Below, piece by piece: positions 18,853-28,988 of a DNA stretch of 64,000 nucleotides (its first letter is position 1; each line of letters begins with the position of its first letter). The stretch comes from Anaerobiospirillum sp. NML120448. Its GTDB lineage: Bacteria; Pseudomonadota; Gammaproteobacteria; Enterobacterales; Succinivibrionaceae. Both the position numbers and the translations under genes were made by a program. Location of the stretch: positions 1 through 64,000 of the forward strand of contig NZ_JALKIM010000010.1 in NCBI RefSeq assembly GCF_023050945.1, in the 5' to 3' direction. The notes below the pieces were generated by a model. That model searched no databases. It was not told the DNA's origin and was given only the letters and a program-made list of their open reading frames with translations.

Positions 18853-19144
18853 AGTAATCCCCTTTGAAATCAAAGCTATTAAAGCTGATGGTACTTCTTA
18901 TTGCTATCCCTTTAGTTTAATTGTTGGGCAATGATTATTCTACTTTATGTCGTTTTCAATATTTTCCACGATCAGTAAATTTTCACCCTACCCCTACTAA
19001 GCTGTATTGCTACCTCAACACTTCGTTTCTTGCATACCCGTAGTGATGGTTTGTCTGTTTACTTGCTTGCTTGCTTTTATGAGTATAGCAACAACATCAT
19101 TAAAGGATGCCCAATGCTTGGTTTTAAATGGTTCTACCAAAAGC
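18853..19144. other. Spacer between GH172 and lacI-type genes
   Basis: A 75-codon frame at 19015-19242 spans the terminator hairpin and is not credible. A near-palindrome CTTTGA-AA-TCAAAG (about 18861-18874) just upstream of the regulator start could be an autoregulatory operator. This is weakly supported. Confidence 0.4.
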
Positions 19145-19178
19145 AAAAAAGATAGCCCTATCAATATAAGGCTATCTT
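19145..19178 (-). terminator. Terminator downstream of the GH172 gene
   Basis: On the minus strand AAGATAGCC pairs with GGCTATCTT, and a run of T follows. It suggests the hydrolase and the regulator are separately terminated. Confidence 0.7.
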
Positions 19179-19455
19179 GGTAGCATAGATGTTGTGTATT
19201 GTTGTATTGATTTTTTAGGCTCTCACCTGTCTTAATGGCCATTGAGCTTTACTTGCTCTTGCCATGCTCCTTACTCATACAAATAGCTTTGTATATGCTT
19301 CTACTTATGGCTTTGCATATGCTTGGGTTGCAGCCTCTAGCTTTTGCTTGGACTGCTACCTCTAGATTTTTCCTAGGCCTCTAGCAGCATGAGCAGGACG
19401 GTGTGAGGATAAAAAACTTTTTTGTTAGCACTGACTTTACATATTGGGCATTGCG

Positions 19456-20574
19456 CTAACGTGGTTGACGATAAGCTCTATCAGGTAGAGTGTATGGGCT
19501 GTTTAGGCCTGGGGCTTGATAGTAGTAAGCTACTGTTGCTACATCGTCTTGACGCTCGTACAGCCTAATGTCGTCGTTACCAATCTGCTGTAAGGTAACC
19601 TTTAAGTCAGAGCTAAAAGCAATTGGATCTGGGATATGGAAACGATATAAGCCATGAGATGGTAAGCCATCATCACCAAAGCCATGTACAGGGTTAGCTT
19701 GTCCTGTTTGGAAGAAATCACGAGTGCTATCTCTATTAGTTTGGTATGGATAGCCCATAAATGGAGTTTGGTAGCACTTGGCCTTTGGACGGCCATTGGC
19801 ATCTCGATTATGGAAAGCCCAAGCACCACCAAAATAGTCCTCAGAACCAGTAGAGTTTTGAGTTGGATATTGGCTATCGCCATCAATATAGAACTTAAAC
19901 TCACCCTCGCCCCACCAGTAGCGCTCAAGAGCAGTTAAAGCTAAATAGGTTCCTACATAATAGCCAGGGCCCTTAACATTATCCAAGATTACATAATCCT
20001 GAGCTAAGGTAGTAGTACGCTCACGTCGCCATTGAGCATGGAAATAAAGAGGGTTCTCAATCTCATGAGGTAATAGAGCATAGTTAATGGTGAAGAAGAA
20101 GTTTTCTAAATCAGCCTCATGCTCATTAACAATCTCGATACGGCACTTCTTATTAAATGGCATTTTAAAGTAGCAATTAAAACCACCTGTTGGATTTACT
20201 ACTATTGGCATGGAATTAATATCACAGCGCATGCCAAAACCATTACAGAAGAAATCACCAATTGGAGAAATTACTGATGGATATTGCTCATCATCAAAGA
20301 AAATCTTAAGCACTACATCACGTAAGACAAATGAGCCTCTTACGGTACGATCAGTCAAGGTGATCCAAATATGTCTAATCTCACCAGGGCCAGTAATATC
20401 AGCAATAGTCACAGTTTCTTGTGATTTAATTTTAATACAGCCACTACCCTTACGGCCTGGGCCTAAGTGGCTGCCTGCCATGCATGATTTGCCTTTTTCA
20501 CCAGTTAAATTTTCTGGAGAGATAGAGCGGGTTTGCTCACCATGAAAAGTAGTTAAGTAGTCTAAATTGTTCAT
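19456..20574 (-). CDS. DUF2961 / GH172 family glycoside hydrolase
   Basis: The sequence has the DUF2961 hallmarks: SHLGPGRKGSGCI, ITGPGEIRHIWIT, PIGDFFCNGFG, WWGEGEFKFYIDGD and NSTGSEDYFGGAW. DUF2961 is now glycoside hydrolase family 172, whose characterised members act on alpha-D-fructofuranosides and arabinofuranosides (for example difructose dianhydride I synthase/hydrolase). The Glu residues in WGEGE and GSEDYF match the known catalytic positions. There is no signal peptide, so it is cytoplasmic and would act on an imported oligosaccharide. The neighbouring LacY-type permease and LacI regulator fit that role. The exact sugar is inferred. Confidence 0.88.
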   Translation of the reverse strand: MNNLDYLTTFHGEQTRSISPENLTGEKGKSCMAGSHLGPGRKGSGCIKIKSQETVTIADITGPGEIRHIWITLTDRTVRGSFVLRDVVLKIFFDDEQYPSVISPIGDFFCNGFGMRCDINSMPIVVNPTGGFNCYFKMPFNKKCRIEIVNEHEADLENFFFTINYALLPHEIENPLYFHAQWRRERTTTLAQDYVILDNVKGPGYYVGTYLALTALERYWWGEGEFKFYIDGDSQYPTQNSTGSEDYFGGAWAFHNRDANGRPKAKCYQTPFMGYPYQTNRDSTRDFFQTGQANPVHGFGDDGLPSHGLYRFHIPDPIAFSSDLKVTLQQIGNDDIRLYERQDDVATVAYYYQAPGLNSPYTLPDRAYRQPR

Positions 20575-20886
20575 TTTTTTACCCCAATCAACAGCACTAT
20601 CATTACCAGTGCTGGCTTTTACTTGGAAATGTAATTGTTGGTTTAATTAGTTGTAAAAACTTGTTAGTACTTAGCATCCAGGATTACTTGGGACTACTGA
20701 TGCAATGATGGTTTACTCTTGCTCAATCGAGCACTATGACACTAAGACACTTTAGCACTTTGGTAGTCAGAGCAGGAAACTTGAATCTTGAATCTGTGCT
20801 CTTGGCTCTTTAGCCTTAGGTCTTTGGGCCTTTAGTCTTTATCCTGGATACTGGTTATTGTTTAGTTGGTTAAGGTTTAATTAGGA
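20575..20886. other. Spacer between permease and GH172 genes
   Basis: 312 bp with short repeats (CTTTAGCC, CTTTGGGCC, CTTTAGTC). No terminator or gene seen, so co-transcription of permease and hydrolase is possible. Confidence 0.4.
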
Positions 20887-22167
20887 CTAAGCTGCACTCG
20901 CAGTGAGCTTGTCTTTTTTAAAAATTTGTTTGAAGCTCTTATCTTGCTTTAAGAAAATAACAGCAAAAATCATGAATGCTAATACGGTTAAACCTAAGTA
21001 GTGGAAAGTTACGCCCGCACCATAAGAGTCGTAAAATGAGCCTACAGTAGAGGAGAAGGCAATCACGCCTATAGAACCAGCTACTTGGTAACCAATTAAG
21101 AACACAGTGGCTGATAGTCTCTTGTCAAAATTGCATTGAATGTATTTGAACACGGCAACTAATACAGTAGAAATTTCTAAGCAGTGCATGAGCTTAATTA
21201 CGGCAAACATTTCAACTGAGGTTACAACTGAGGCTAAATAAATACGTAAGAAAGATACAAAGGCAGCAAAAATTAAGGCATTCTTAGCACCAATCTTATT
21301 AGCTACAAAAGGCACAGTGAACATTACTGCGGCCTCTAAAAATACTTGAGCAGAGTTTAGATAGCCATAAATCTGATAGGCATTGGACTTCTCATCAAAA
21401 AGATGAGTAAAGAACACAGGGAAAAGCTGTTGGTCAAAAATGTTGTACAAAGAATATGTACCTAACACATAGAGTACAAAGATCCAAAAGCGTACTAACT
21501 TAAAGACAGAGATAATTTCAGCAAAGGTTAAAGATTGATTGTTATTGGCAATTTTGGCCATATTTTCAGCTGAAATGTTCTCTGGCTTAAAGACAATATT
21601 AAGCACCATATACAGCACACCAACAGCAGAGGCCATATAGAAGTTTAGATGAGGATCAACACTCATTAATAGACCAGCAATAAAGGTTCCAGCAGCATAG
21701 GATAAGGAGCCCCAGGTACGTACTTGGCCAAATTCTATAGAGCAAGCACGGCTGATTTTGTCGCAAAAGCTATCTACCAGCCCCATACCAGCAACCCAGC
21801 CTAAGCCTAAATAGACACTGCCAAAGACCACGCCTACATAAAAGCTCTCTCTTAGTAATGGCTCATATACATAGATGATGGCAGGTGCACAGCAAGTCAT
21901 GATAATACTTTGGAACCACACTAAGTGCTTCTTAAGCACTAACTTATCTTGCAAAATGCCATAAAAAGACATGAAAAATAGAGAAAAGGTAAAGTTAGAT
22001 GAGTACAAAATACCAGTTTGCTCAGCACTAAGACCTATTTCGCTAGAAAGCCAAATGGCATAGAAAGAAAACACAAAGGCAGCACAAGCGTAGTAGCAAA
22101 ATGAATAGCTAGAAGCAAACCAATAAGCTGGTCGCTTATAAAACGGCTTAGAATCAACGTTTGACAT
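20887..22167 (-). CDS. LacY-family oligosaccharide:H+ symporter (MFS)
   Basis: This 426-residue protein has 12 predicted spans. The first region (SSYSFCYYACAAFVFSFYAIWLSSEIGLSAEQTGILYSSN) and the GILQDKLVLKKHLVW loop align with LacY/RafB/CscB permeases. So does the FGQVRTWGSLSYA segment after span 4. A GGGGAGA ribosome binding site precedes the ATG. It heads a minus-strand group with the GH172 hydrolase and the LacI regulator, so it probably imports the fructoside disaccharide that the hydrolase cleaves. Confidence 0.87.
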   Translation of the reverse strand: MSNVDSKPFYKRPAYWFASSYSFCYYACAAFVFSFYAIWLSSEIGLSAEQTGILYSSNFTFSLFFMSFYGILQDKLVLKKHLVWFQSIIMTCCAPAIIYVYEPLLRESFYVGVVFGSVYLGLGWVAGMGLVDSFCDKISRACSIEFGQVRTWGSLSYAAGTFIAGLLMSVDPHLNFYMASAVGVLYMVLNIVFKPENISAENMAKIANNNQSLTFAEIISVFKLVRFWIFVLYVLGTYSLYNIFDQQLFPVFFTHLFDEKSNAYQIYGYLNSAQVFLEAAVMFTVPFVANKIGAKNALIFAAFVSFLRIYLASVVTSVEMFAVIKLMHCLEISTVLVAVFKYIQCNFDKRLSATVFLIGYQVAGSIGVIAFSSTVGSFYDSYGAGVTFHYLGLTVLAFMIFAVIFLKQDKSFKQIFKKDKLTASAA

Positions 22168-22208
22168 TGTTTTATCTCCCCAACAAGACGATGAGGAGAT
22201 TGTGCTTG

Positions 22209-22222
22209 GCTAAAATTTTAGC
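22209..22222. promoter_or_regulatory. 14-bp palindrome, candidate LacI-type operator
   Basis: The perfect palindrome GCTAAAATTTTAGC lies 42 bp upstream of the permease start and overlaps a possible -10 hexamer (TAAAAT). LacI-family operators are palindromes of this size, though most have a CG centre. Binding is inferred. Confidence 0.4.
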
Positions 22223-23587
22223 AAAAATTATCTTTACATAAATTTATGATCTACTTCACAAAAGCCCCGATAATTGACCTTGTTTTTAACCAAAATCCCT
22301 AACTTTACCCCGCTATGTTAGCTTTGTAGCATCCTCTGTCAGCCCCTATTGTTCTTTGACATTCAACTAACTAACACGCATACCACTAATGCCGCTCTGC
22401 TAATAATGCCATTGATAGCTCTTAGAAAAAGCTATAGTTCATTACAGAGCTACTAAGTTCCTGATGCTTTAAATCATGAATGAATCTTTGTACCTGTTGT
22501 GAATATTTACCTAAACTTTCCACTCCCTAGTGCTAAGGCTTGCCTTAGCGCAAGCACTAACGCTAAAACGCAAGCTCAAGCTTAAGCTCCAGCGCCCGCT
22601 CACGCTTACACTCAAGTTCAAGCAAAAGCTCCCGCTTCCCCTACTCTTTATTATGAAAGTGCCTAAACCTACAGTTAACAGTTGGCTCATAAATGTAAAT
22701 GTAAGCTTAGAGCTTACATACATCAATTGGTGTCAGTACAAATCTAATTGGCTGTCATAAGAATTTTTTGTGTTCTACTAGCCTATATCAGAGGTCATAA
22801 CTTACTTTGATATCATTCCTATTGAGCACTATCAATAAAAGCCTTGTTTCTTAGTGAGCTTTCTTTATAATCAATTGCTCACAAAAATTGCTCAGCTATG
22901 CACGTAAGGTATCTGCCTTTTAAACGAGCTCTATTAGACAACTATTAGACTACGTTGCTCCTAATAGCTAAGCCCATATACTTAAGCCTTGAGCTTGGTT
23001 AAGACTAGCTGCCAAAGCCTTGTTTTACTCTTAGCTTGCTACTGCCACGGCCATAGCAAGTCCCTAACCTTTGCCATCACCATGGCTATGGTTATGGCTA
23101 TAGGCCTAATTAGCAATGCAAACTAAGTAGTAACACTGACTGTTCTGCTCTTAATTAAGCTACATTTTGCTATGCCTGAGCTTGCTTTTGTTTAGCGAAG
23201 CCTTAATCGCAGCTTGAAACTATGACCAGCCGTGTTTAGTTGTATTTTGCGGTGCTTAGCCATGTTCTGCTAAGGGGCTATGATGAGCTTGGCTGTACCG
23301 TCTAAGCTCAGCTGTGTAAGCTATGTAATTTATGCTTGAGTTAGCATGGCCTTGACCGAGATTAAACCTTTAGTATATTGAGAACTTATGATAAAGCAGT
23401 ATTGGTAGCTACAAGCTAAGAGCTAAGAGCTAAGAGCTGACGGCTTAGATATGCGAGCTAAAAACTGCAAGCTATGCAGAGCTATGAGAGCTTAGGGATG
23501 AGCTGTTGCTAGAGGTTGCTTGGTAAGGACTAAGAGAATAATTTTGTCTCTGCTTGTGGCTGTGCTTTTGTTAATGGATCTGTTTTT
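22223..23587. other. 1.4-kb spacer, no gene recognised
   Basis: Holds cryptically simple stretches: GCAAGCACTAACGCTAAAACGC and neighbours at 22540-22640, and repeated TAAGAGC at 23415-23440. A 76-codon frame at 22530 is a by-product of that repeat. I looked for a manganese (yybP-ykoY) riboswitch ahead of mntP and could not establish one. Confidence 0.45.
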
Positions 23588-24235
23588 ATGTCTTCATCGC
23601 AAATGTTAATTATTGCCTTAGCATTGTCTGTAGATGCTTTGGTGTGCTCCATTATTACAGGCAAAACCAGCTGCAATAATATTTCTAGATTAATCACAGG
23701 CTTTACGGTAGCTTTTAGCTTTGGCCTTTTCCAATTTCTCATGCCTATCTTGGGCTTTTTAGGTGGCAAACAACTACAGGAGACGCTTGCTGCTTTTGAT
23801 CATTGGATAGCTTTTATTTTGCTCTCAGGTGTAGGTGCTAATATGCTTAAAGAGGCCTACACTTCCTATCGTGAGCAACACTCTGATGATGATGATAGTG
23901 GCGGCGGCCACTGTAATTCCAACCAGCTACTGCAAGTAAGCTTAATAGCATTATTATCCATGGCTATTGGAACTTCTATTGATGCTTTAGCTGTAGGTGT
24001 GTCTTATGGCTTAGTTAGTGATGCCATTATGCTCTGTGCTTCTATCATCGGTATAGTGTGCTTTATTTGTTCCCTACTGGGCTATTTTTTAGGTCAAGTG
24101 CTAAGTACCTTTAAAGCCATCGACCCTATCCTTAATCTCTTAGGTGCTATAGTGTTAATCTCAATAGGAGTGAATATTCTTATTGAGCATCAGGCCCTTG
24201 AACAGATTAGCCATCTTATGAGCTGCGCTTATTAG
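23588..24235 (+). CDS. mntP: Manganese efflux pump MntP
   Basis: A 215-residue membrane protein with the two MntP repeat halves. LALSVDALVCSIITG in the first half mirrors MAIGTSIDALAVGVSYG in the second, each with the conserved Asp-Ala. The GANMLKEA loop and an acidic/His linker (DDDDSGGGHC) lie between. MntP proteins export Mn(II) across the inner membrane. It stands alone between long spacers. No ribosome binding site better than a purine-poor TTTTT context is seen, so the start is less certain than the identity. Confidence 0.9.
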   Translation: MSSSQMLIIALALSVDALVCSIITGKTSCNNISRLITGFTVAFSFGLFQFLMPILGFLGGKQLQETLAAFDHWIAFILLSGVGANMLKEAYTSYREQHSDDDDSGGGHCNSNQLLQVSLIALLSMAIGTSIDALAVGVSYGLVSDAIMLCASIIGIVCFICSLLGYFLGQVLSTFKAIDPILNLLGAIVLISIGVNILIEHQALEQISHLMSCAY

Positions 24236-24694
24236 CTTAAGCCCCCGACCCTTTTCCCTTTTCCCTTTGCCCTTAAGCCCAAAATATTGCCCTAATAAAA
24301 TCTTTGCAGCCGCCTATTGGCTGTTTAGTACAGCTCGGCACGGCATGGCACATTACGGCACTGCACTGCACTGCCTATTAACGCCACTTTGATGCTACTT
24401 TGCGACCCTGTGTAGTACAGTAAGGCAAGATAAGGTAAGGTGTGGTACAGCATGGCAAAACGCTGCAAAACAGCACCGAACACCAAGGCTGTTTAGCTTA
24501 GAACAGAGGCTGTTAGAACTGTAGCTGTTAGCTAAGCAAAAATTCCAGCAGCGCAGCTTACATGCAATATAGCCATCTGCTATGTAGCACACATAAGTGC
24601 TTATAATTCGATGTTTAGCTGTGAGCTGGGGAGAACAGCTTTTTCATGTTCTTGAGTTTAATGTTGTTTTGACCTGGAATAAGCAAGCATAGCT
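24236..24694. other. Spacer with short drifting repeats
   Basis: Contains GGCACGGCATGGCAC, GCACTGCACTGC and AAGGCAAGATAAGGTAAGG-type runs. No gene seen. Confidence 0.5.
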
Positions 24695-27600
24695 CTAGCT
24701 ATAATTGCCAAGGAGACCTAAGTCCTCAAGGTGCTGAATTTCCTCTGGAGTTAGGTAATGTTGCTTGTCTTTGAGCTTACACTTGGTACTCTTAACTTCC
24801 TCAAAATACTTATACTCCTCGCGAGGGTCAGCTAATTGAGGTCTATCGTGATCTGATGATATTTGTGAGTACAAATATGAAATTTGCTCACCAATATGAT
24901 GAGCCATACTTACATTATCAATATCCTCTTGTTTGTGCTCATGCGCAAATTGCAAACACTCTAGCTGTGGTCTAAGTTCTTGGTATTTTTTAGCGTTGTA
25001 CATGTGCTCTAAATGTAGACGAGGATTAGAGATATTACTATTTCTATGTACCACGAATACATTTTGCTCAGAAGAAAAATTAAGATGCTCTTTATTGTAT
25101 TCTTCATTAGGGTAGAAAACAGAGGACTGATTTTTTGTAGTAGCGGTGGTTGTGGCTGAGAGCAAGGCCAATTCTGAATCTAAATCCTGATTAAGCTCCT
25201 TGGCAAGCTCGTTTGGCAATTCCAAATCTACGAAAGCTGGGGCTGGATCTAAAGTTTGAGTTTGAGTTTGAGTGTGTGGAAAAGCAGCTGGGGCAGTAAT
25301 GGCAGCAGTTGCATCAATGTGAGTATCTGACTTTATTGCATTATTGTCAGGCTCTACCTCATATGGTAGAGCATTAGATACAGAAGTTAAATTATCTTGA
25401 GTATTAGTTGCCTCACTTAATGGGGCCTTATGATTAGACTGAGACTCTTTTTTGACCAAATTTGGAGCCTCTGTGGCTGTAGGTTGTGGTGCATCTTTAG
25501 GAGCTACTTTAGTGGCAGCTTCTGAGACTGCCTTGGAGGCAGCCTCTGGAGTGGTTGTAGCTCTAGTCGCAGCTGCCGCCGCTGCTGGCTCGGCCTCTGT
25601 GCCAGCTGCTTGAGCAGCTGGGGCAGGGGCTGGGGCAGGGGCTGGGGCTTGGGAGGAGTTTAGTAAGGGGCCATCGGCGTAGCCCTCTTCCTCATCCACG
25701 TCTTTACCTTGTGGGGTTTGACCCACTACTTCGTCTTCAAAGTTGGTTCTGACCTTACCTTGCTTAACACCAATTTGAGACAAGATATAAGAAACTATCT
25801 TTACTGAGCCTGCCCATGAGTAATGTAAGCCATCTTGGTAAACAGGAATGTATTTGCCTACTAAGATTTCACAATTACTATCAACACAAATAGCCTCATT
25901 AGGATCAATGTACTTAACAGGACGGTCTTTGTCAGTTAAATGCTGATTTTGTGGTAGTTCCAGCACCGATCTTTGCAAGAAATCATTCATTGGAATGGCA
26001 TTTAACTCCTTGCTCTTAGTGCAGGTAAAGTGAGCACGAATAAAGCGGCTTAAAGGATTTTGCAAAGCATGTAAATACATACAGGTACTGCCCACATCAA
26101 ACACAGTTTGACGAGGAGTGCCAATGATATAGAGCTTACGATTTTTAAAGCGTGCAGCCATAGATTGAATATCACGCTTAACTGCCTTTTCAAACAAATG
26201 CTCAGGTACTTGAAAATCATTAGAACGACGTACTAAGCTACCTTGATAGCGTGGCCAATCTTGGGCTACTACAATAGGCAGATCAGGATATTTATCTACC
26301 GCTTTTTTAGCCTCACTATAGCGCATAGCGCACTTTTCATCGATATGACCCTCAGAGCGGCGGTTAACGTAGTTTAACCAAGAATAACAACCATCTCTAA
26401 AAACAGTAATCACATGCAAACCACGATCAATTAAATCAAGTGCATAATGACGAGCAAAGCTATCACCAATTAAAATAAAATCTGGCTTACGCTCTAAATC
26501 ACCAATAGCATTGATTGTTCCTTCAAAAGGCACGGAATGTCCGCCATATTGAGCGTAGCGAGTAACCTCATGATCTAAACGGAACTTAGCACCATTGATA
26601 GAAATATACCAAGCACATAAAGCAACTACAAAATAGCTGCCTAAAAATACGTAACCAAAATTACGACGACGCTCGACCAAGTAGTGTAAGAGCACACCCA
26701 AGATAAAGATTGGTATTAACAGCTCTAAGCACCAAACATTAAAGCCTAGCTTGGTAATAAACACTATTAACGGCCAGTGAGCTAAATAAATAGCATAAGA
26801 CCATAGACCTAATTTTTGAAAAACGATATTTCGTAAGAGGGACTTCTTATTATCTGCTGCAATACATAAGTAAGTACCAAATAATGGCACTACTGCCCAT
26901 AAAGTTGGCCAGCCATGAGCATCATCAATGACAGCAAGGGAAATAAAGATAATGATAAGACCTGCTGCTTCGGCTCTTAATGGAGTAATAGCTAAAATAC
27001 GAGCACGTAAGGTCTCTGGTAAGAGATGGCCCTTGGCTACACCTCTAAAGAAGCTTAAAGGATAGTAATAAGCTAAAGCACCAAACATGAGCTCAAAGGC
27101 ACGTGATGGCAAAATATAGTAGGAGTAGCGAGGGAAGTTATTAGTTAAATAGCAAGCAAAGATTAAGAAGAAAATGGTTAAAACTAAAACAGTACGAGCA
27201 ATGGACTTAGTGCTCATAAACTTGCGGAGCAAGATTAAGAGCAAAGGATAGAACATGTAGAATTGCCATTCTACTGATAATGACCAAGTATGTAAAAAGG
27301 CTTGGTCTAAGGCTGAATTAGCAAAGTAATCAGTCTTTTGGGCAAAGTACATGTTAGAGACAAAGAATAAGGCAGTAAAAGCCTCATAGCACATGCGCTT
27401 AAGATCACTAACTCCAATGAGCAAGTAACCTAAAATCATAAAGACAGCAATTGTTACCATTAAGGCAGGACAAATACGCTGGGCACGACGCTTGTAGAAG
27501 TCATAGAGGCTAAAATTATCATGAGATAAGCCCTTCATGATGATCATGGTCATCAAATAACCTGAGATCACAAAGAAAATATCTACACCTAAGAAGCCAC

Positions 27601-27712
27601 CTCTAAAGTAGGTAAACTCTGGAGTTAAAACGTGAACTAAATGATATATAGTCACAGACAGGACGGCAATTGCTCTTAATCCTGTAATATCCATTCTTAG
27701 ATCTTTGGCCAT
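24695..27712 (-). CDS. Acyltransferase-3 / SGNH O-acyltransferase with long C-terminal extension
   Basis: I chose the start at 27712 (MAKDLRMDITGLRAIAV) with GAGGAAA upstream. Residues 1-380 are the 10-span acyltransferase-3 domain (RAIAVLSVTIYH; GGFLGVDIFFVISGYLM; WSLSVEWQFYMFYP). A periplasmic SGNH domain follows (FILIGDSFARHYALDL, with the catalytic Asp/His pair in DGLHYSWAG). This is the OafA/OatA-like layout that O-acetylates surface polysaccharide. Unusually, a further 320 residues follow: an Ala/Pro/Thr-rich linker and then a charged region ending in LTPEEIQHLEDLGLLGNY that I do not recognise. Total length, about 1,005 residues, far exceeds the usual 620-680. Confidence 0.88.
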   Translation of the reverse strand: MAKDLRMDITGLRAIAVLSVTIYHLVHVLTPEFTYFRGGFLGVDIFFVISGYLMTMIIMKGLSHDNFSLYDFYKRRAQRICPALMVTIAVFMILGYLLIGVSDLKRMCYEAFTALFFVSNMYFAQKTDYFANSALDQAFLHTWSLSVEWQFYMFYPLLLILLRKFMSTKSIARTVLVLTIFFLIFACYLTNNFPRYSYYILPSRAFELMFGALAYYYPLSFFRGVAKGHLLPETLRARILAITPLRAEAAGLIIIFISLAVIDDAHGWPTLWAVVPLFGTYLCIAADNKKSLLRNIVFQKLGLWSYAIYLAHWPLIVFITKLGFNVWCLELLIPIFILGVLLHYLVERRRNFGYVFLGSYFVVALCAWYISINGAKFRLDHEVTRYAQYGGHSVPFEGTINAIGDLERKPDFILIGDSFARHYALDLIDRGLHVITVFRDGCYSWLNYVNRRSEGHIDEKCAMRYSEAKKAVDKYPDLPIVVAQDWPRYQGSLVRRSNDFQVPEHLFEKAVKRDIQSMAARFKNRKLYIIGTPRQTVFDVGSTCMYLHALQNPLSRFIRAHFTCTKSKELNAIPMNDFLQRSVLELPQNQHLTDKDRPVKYIDPNEAICVDSNCEILVGKYIPVYQDGLHYSWAGSVKIVSYILSQIGVKQGKVRTNFEDEVVGQTPQGKDVDEEEGYADGPLLNSSQAPAPAPAPAPAAQAAGTEAEPAAAAAATRATTTPEAASKAVSEAATKVAPKDAPQPTATEAPNLVKKESQSNHKAPLSEATNTQDNLTSVSNALPYEVEPDNNAIKSDTHIDATAAITAPAAFPHTQTQTQTLDPAPAFVDLELPNELAKELNQDLDSELALLSATTTATTKNQSSVFYPNEEYNKEHLNFSSEQNVFVVHRNSNISNPRLHLEHMYNAKKYQELRPQLECLQFAHEHKQEDIDNVSMAHHIGEQISYLYSQISSDHDRPQLADPREEYKYFEEVKSTKCKLKDKQHYLTPEEIQHLEDLGLLGNYS

Positions 27713-28322
27713 GGCCTTGTTTCCTCTTATCTTTCCTTTGGTACTTGTAAGGACAGATTTTTTAGATAAGCAATGTGTCTGCAAGCTTCTGAACTTGCAC
27801 TAATCTTTAAGCTCAATGCTTGGTTAAGTTTGCTTTCTAACACATGCTGGCAAATATTAGCTCTCTTGTATCCTAAATTACTACCAATCTTTAGACATGA
27901 GCATACTAAGCCAAAGAACGCATTGTCTTTGACCCAGCTCTTATGTCTATAAATGTCTGATTGGGAGATGATGGCTTTTAGAGGTGTTTGTGTGTTGGTA
28001 ATTGAATTATTAAGGTAAAGTTAAATACCTACTTAAGAATAATAGTTTGCTATTCTTAGCTGAACTAAACCAAAAAACTTGTCTCAAAGATAGCAAAAAT
28101 TTAAGCAAAAGGCCAAATTAATTTGATTTTGGCCAGGCAAAAACTACAACTAGCCCTTGCAAAGAACTATTGCAGGGCAAAACCAAGCATTTAATAAGAG
28201 ATTATTCTAATTTTGCACCAGTTTAGCACTTACTAAGACGTACCACGATGCAAGTAGTAGCCTTAAGACGCATTAAGCCTCACTAAAACGCTCTGAGATT
28301 CGCTAAGATACACCAAGGCGCT
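27713..28322. other. Spacer between YigZ and acyltransferase genes
   Basis: No gene or clear terminator is recognised. The stretch contains repeated short words (CTAAGACG, CTAAGATAC) close to the YigZ stop. Confidence 0.4.
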
Positions 28323-28988
28323 CTAAGACTTGGCAATGATCTTTAAAGAGCCTTTGGTCAGATCAATGAGCTCACGCTCTAAATTATCTGCCTCATGTAA
28401 AGGTAAGACCACATCAAAATATGCCACCTCTGCATAGTTTTCTTTAACTACAGTAGCTCGATAACGTGGCAATAAATATTGGAACTTTGGAATATAACGA
28501 TGCTCAATACCTAAGCTAAGCTTAGCAGCAATCATGCGCTCTGTAGTTGGCAAAGTCATTAAGGCCTCTTGTACTGAGCCTTGATAGGCCTTTACCAAGC
28601 CACCAGTACCCAAGAGCACGCCACCAAAATAGCGTGTTACCACGGCAGTTAACTCACCTACTCCACAATGCAATACAACATTGAGCATAGGTTGACCTGC
28701 TGTACCTTTAGGCTCGCCATCATCAGAACAGCCACAATAGGCAGTGGAATTAGGAGCTGTAGCATTAAAAGCAAAGCAATTATGACGAGCATCTTTATAT
28801 TGCAAAGAGATCTCCTCAATAAAAGCCTTAGCCTCATCAACACTAGCAGTATGAGCAATAGTAGTAATAAAGCGGCTACGCTTAATTACAATTTCATTAA
28901 CGTGATACTGACCAGGCTTTAAATCAGGCACTAAATAACTATCTTTACTAGCTTCTTTTGCCGCATTTTTATCTTTTGCCTGAGCCAT
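28323..28988 (-). CDS. yigZ: YigZ/IMPACT family protein
   Basis: The IMPACT N-terminal domain is clear: IKRSRFITTIAHT, DARHNCFAF, CSDDGEPKGTAGQPML and VVTRYFGGVLLGTGGLVKAY. A C-terminal DUF1949-like ferredoxin fold follows. The protein is cytosolic and widely conserved. Related proteins bind nucleic acid or ribosomes, but the bacterial role is unsettled. The ATG at 28988 is preferred over the TTG six bases upstream, with GAGGAT as ribosome binding site. It is a single gene. Confidence 0.9.
   Translation of the reverse strand: MAQAKDKNAAKEASKDSYLVPDLKPGQYHVNEIVIKRSRFITTIAHTASVDEAKAFIEEISLQYKDARHNCFAFNATAPNSTAYCGCSDDGEPKGTAGQPMLNVVLHCGVGELTAVVTRYFGGVLLGTGGLVKAYQGSVQEALMTLPTTERMIAAKLSLGIEHRYIPKFQYLLPRYRATVVKENYAEVAYFDVVLPLHEADNLERELIDLTKGSLKIIAKS

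Noticed and set aside
19015-19242. 75-codon minus-strand frame
   Set aside because: Runs through a terminator hairpin and shows no coding features.
22530-22760. 76-codon frame
   Set aside because: Low-complexity Leu/Lys/Pro product of a local simple repeat.
23260-23587. Possible manganese (yybP-ykoY) riboswitch upstream of mntP
   Set aside because: GGGG and ACCGTC-like words occur near 23273-23310, but I could not line up the conserved loops and paired stems. A covariance search would decide.
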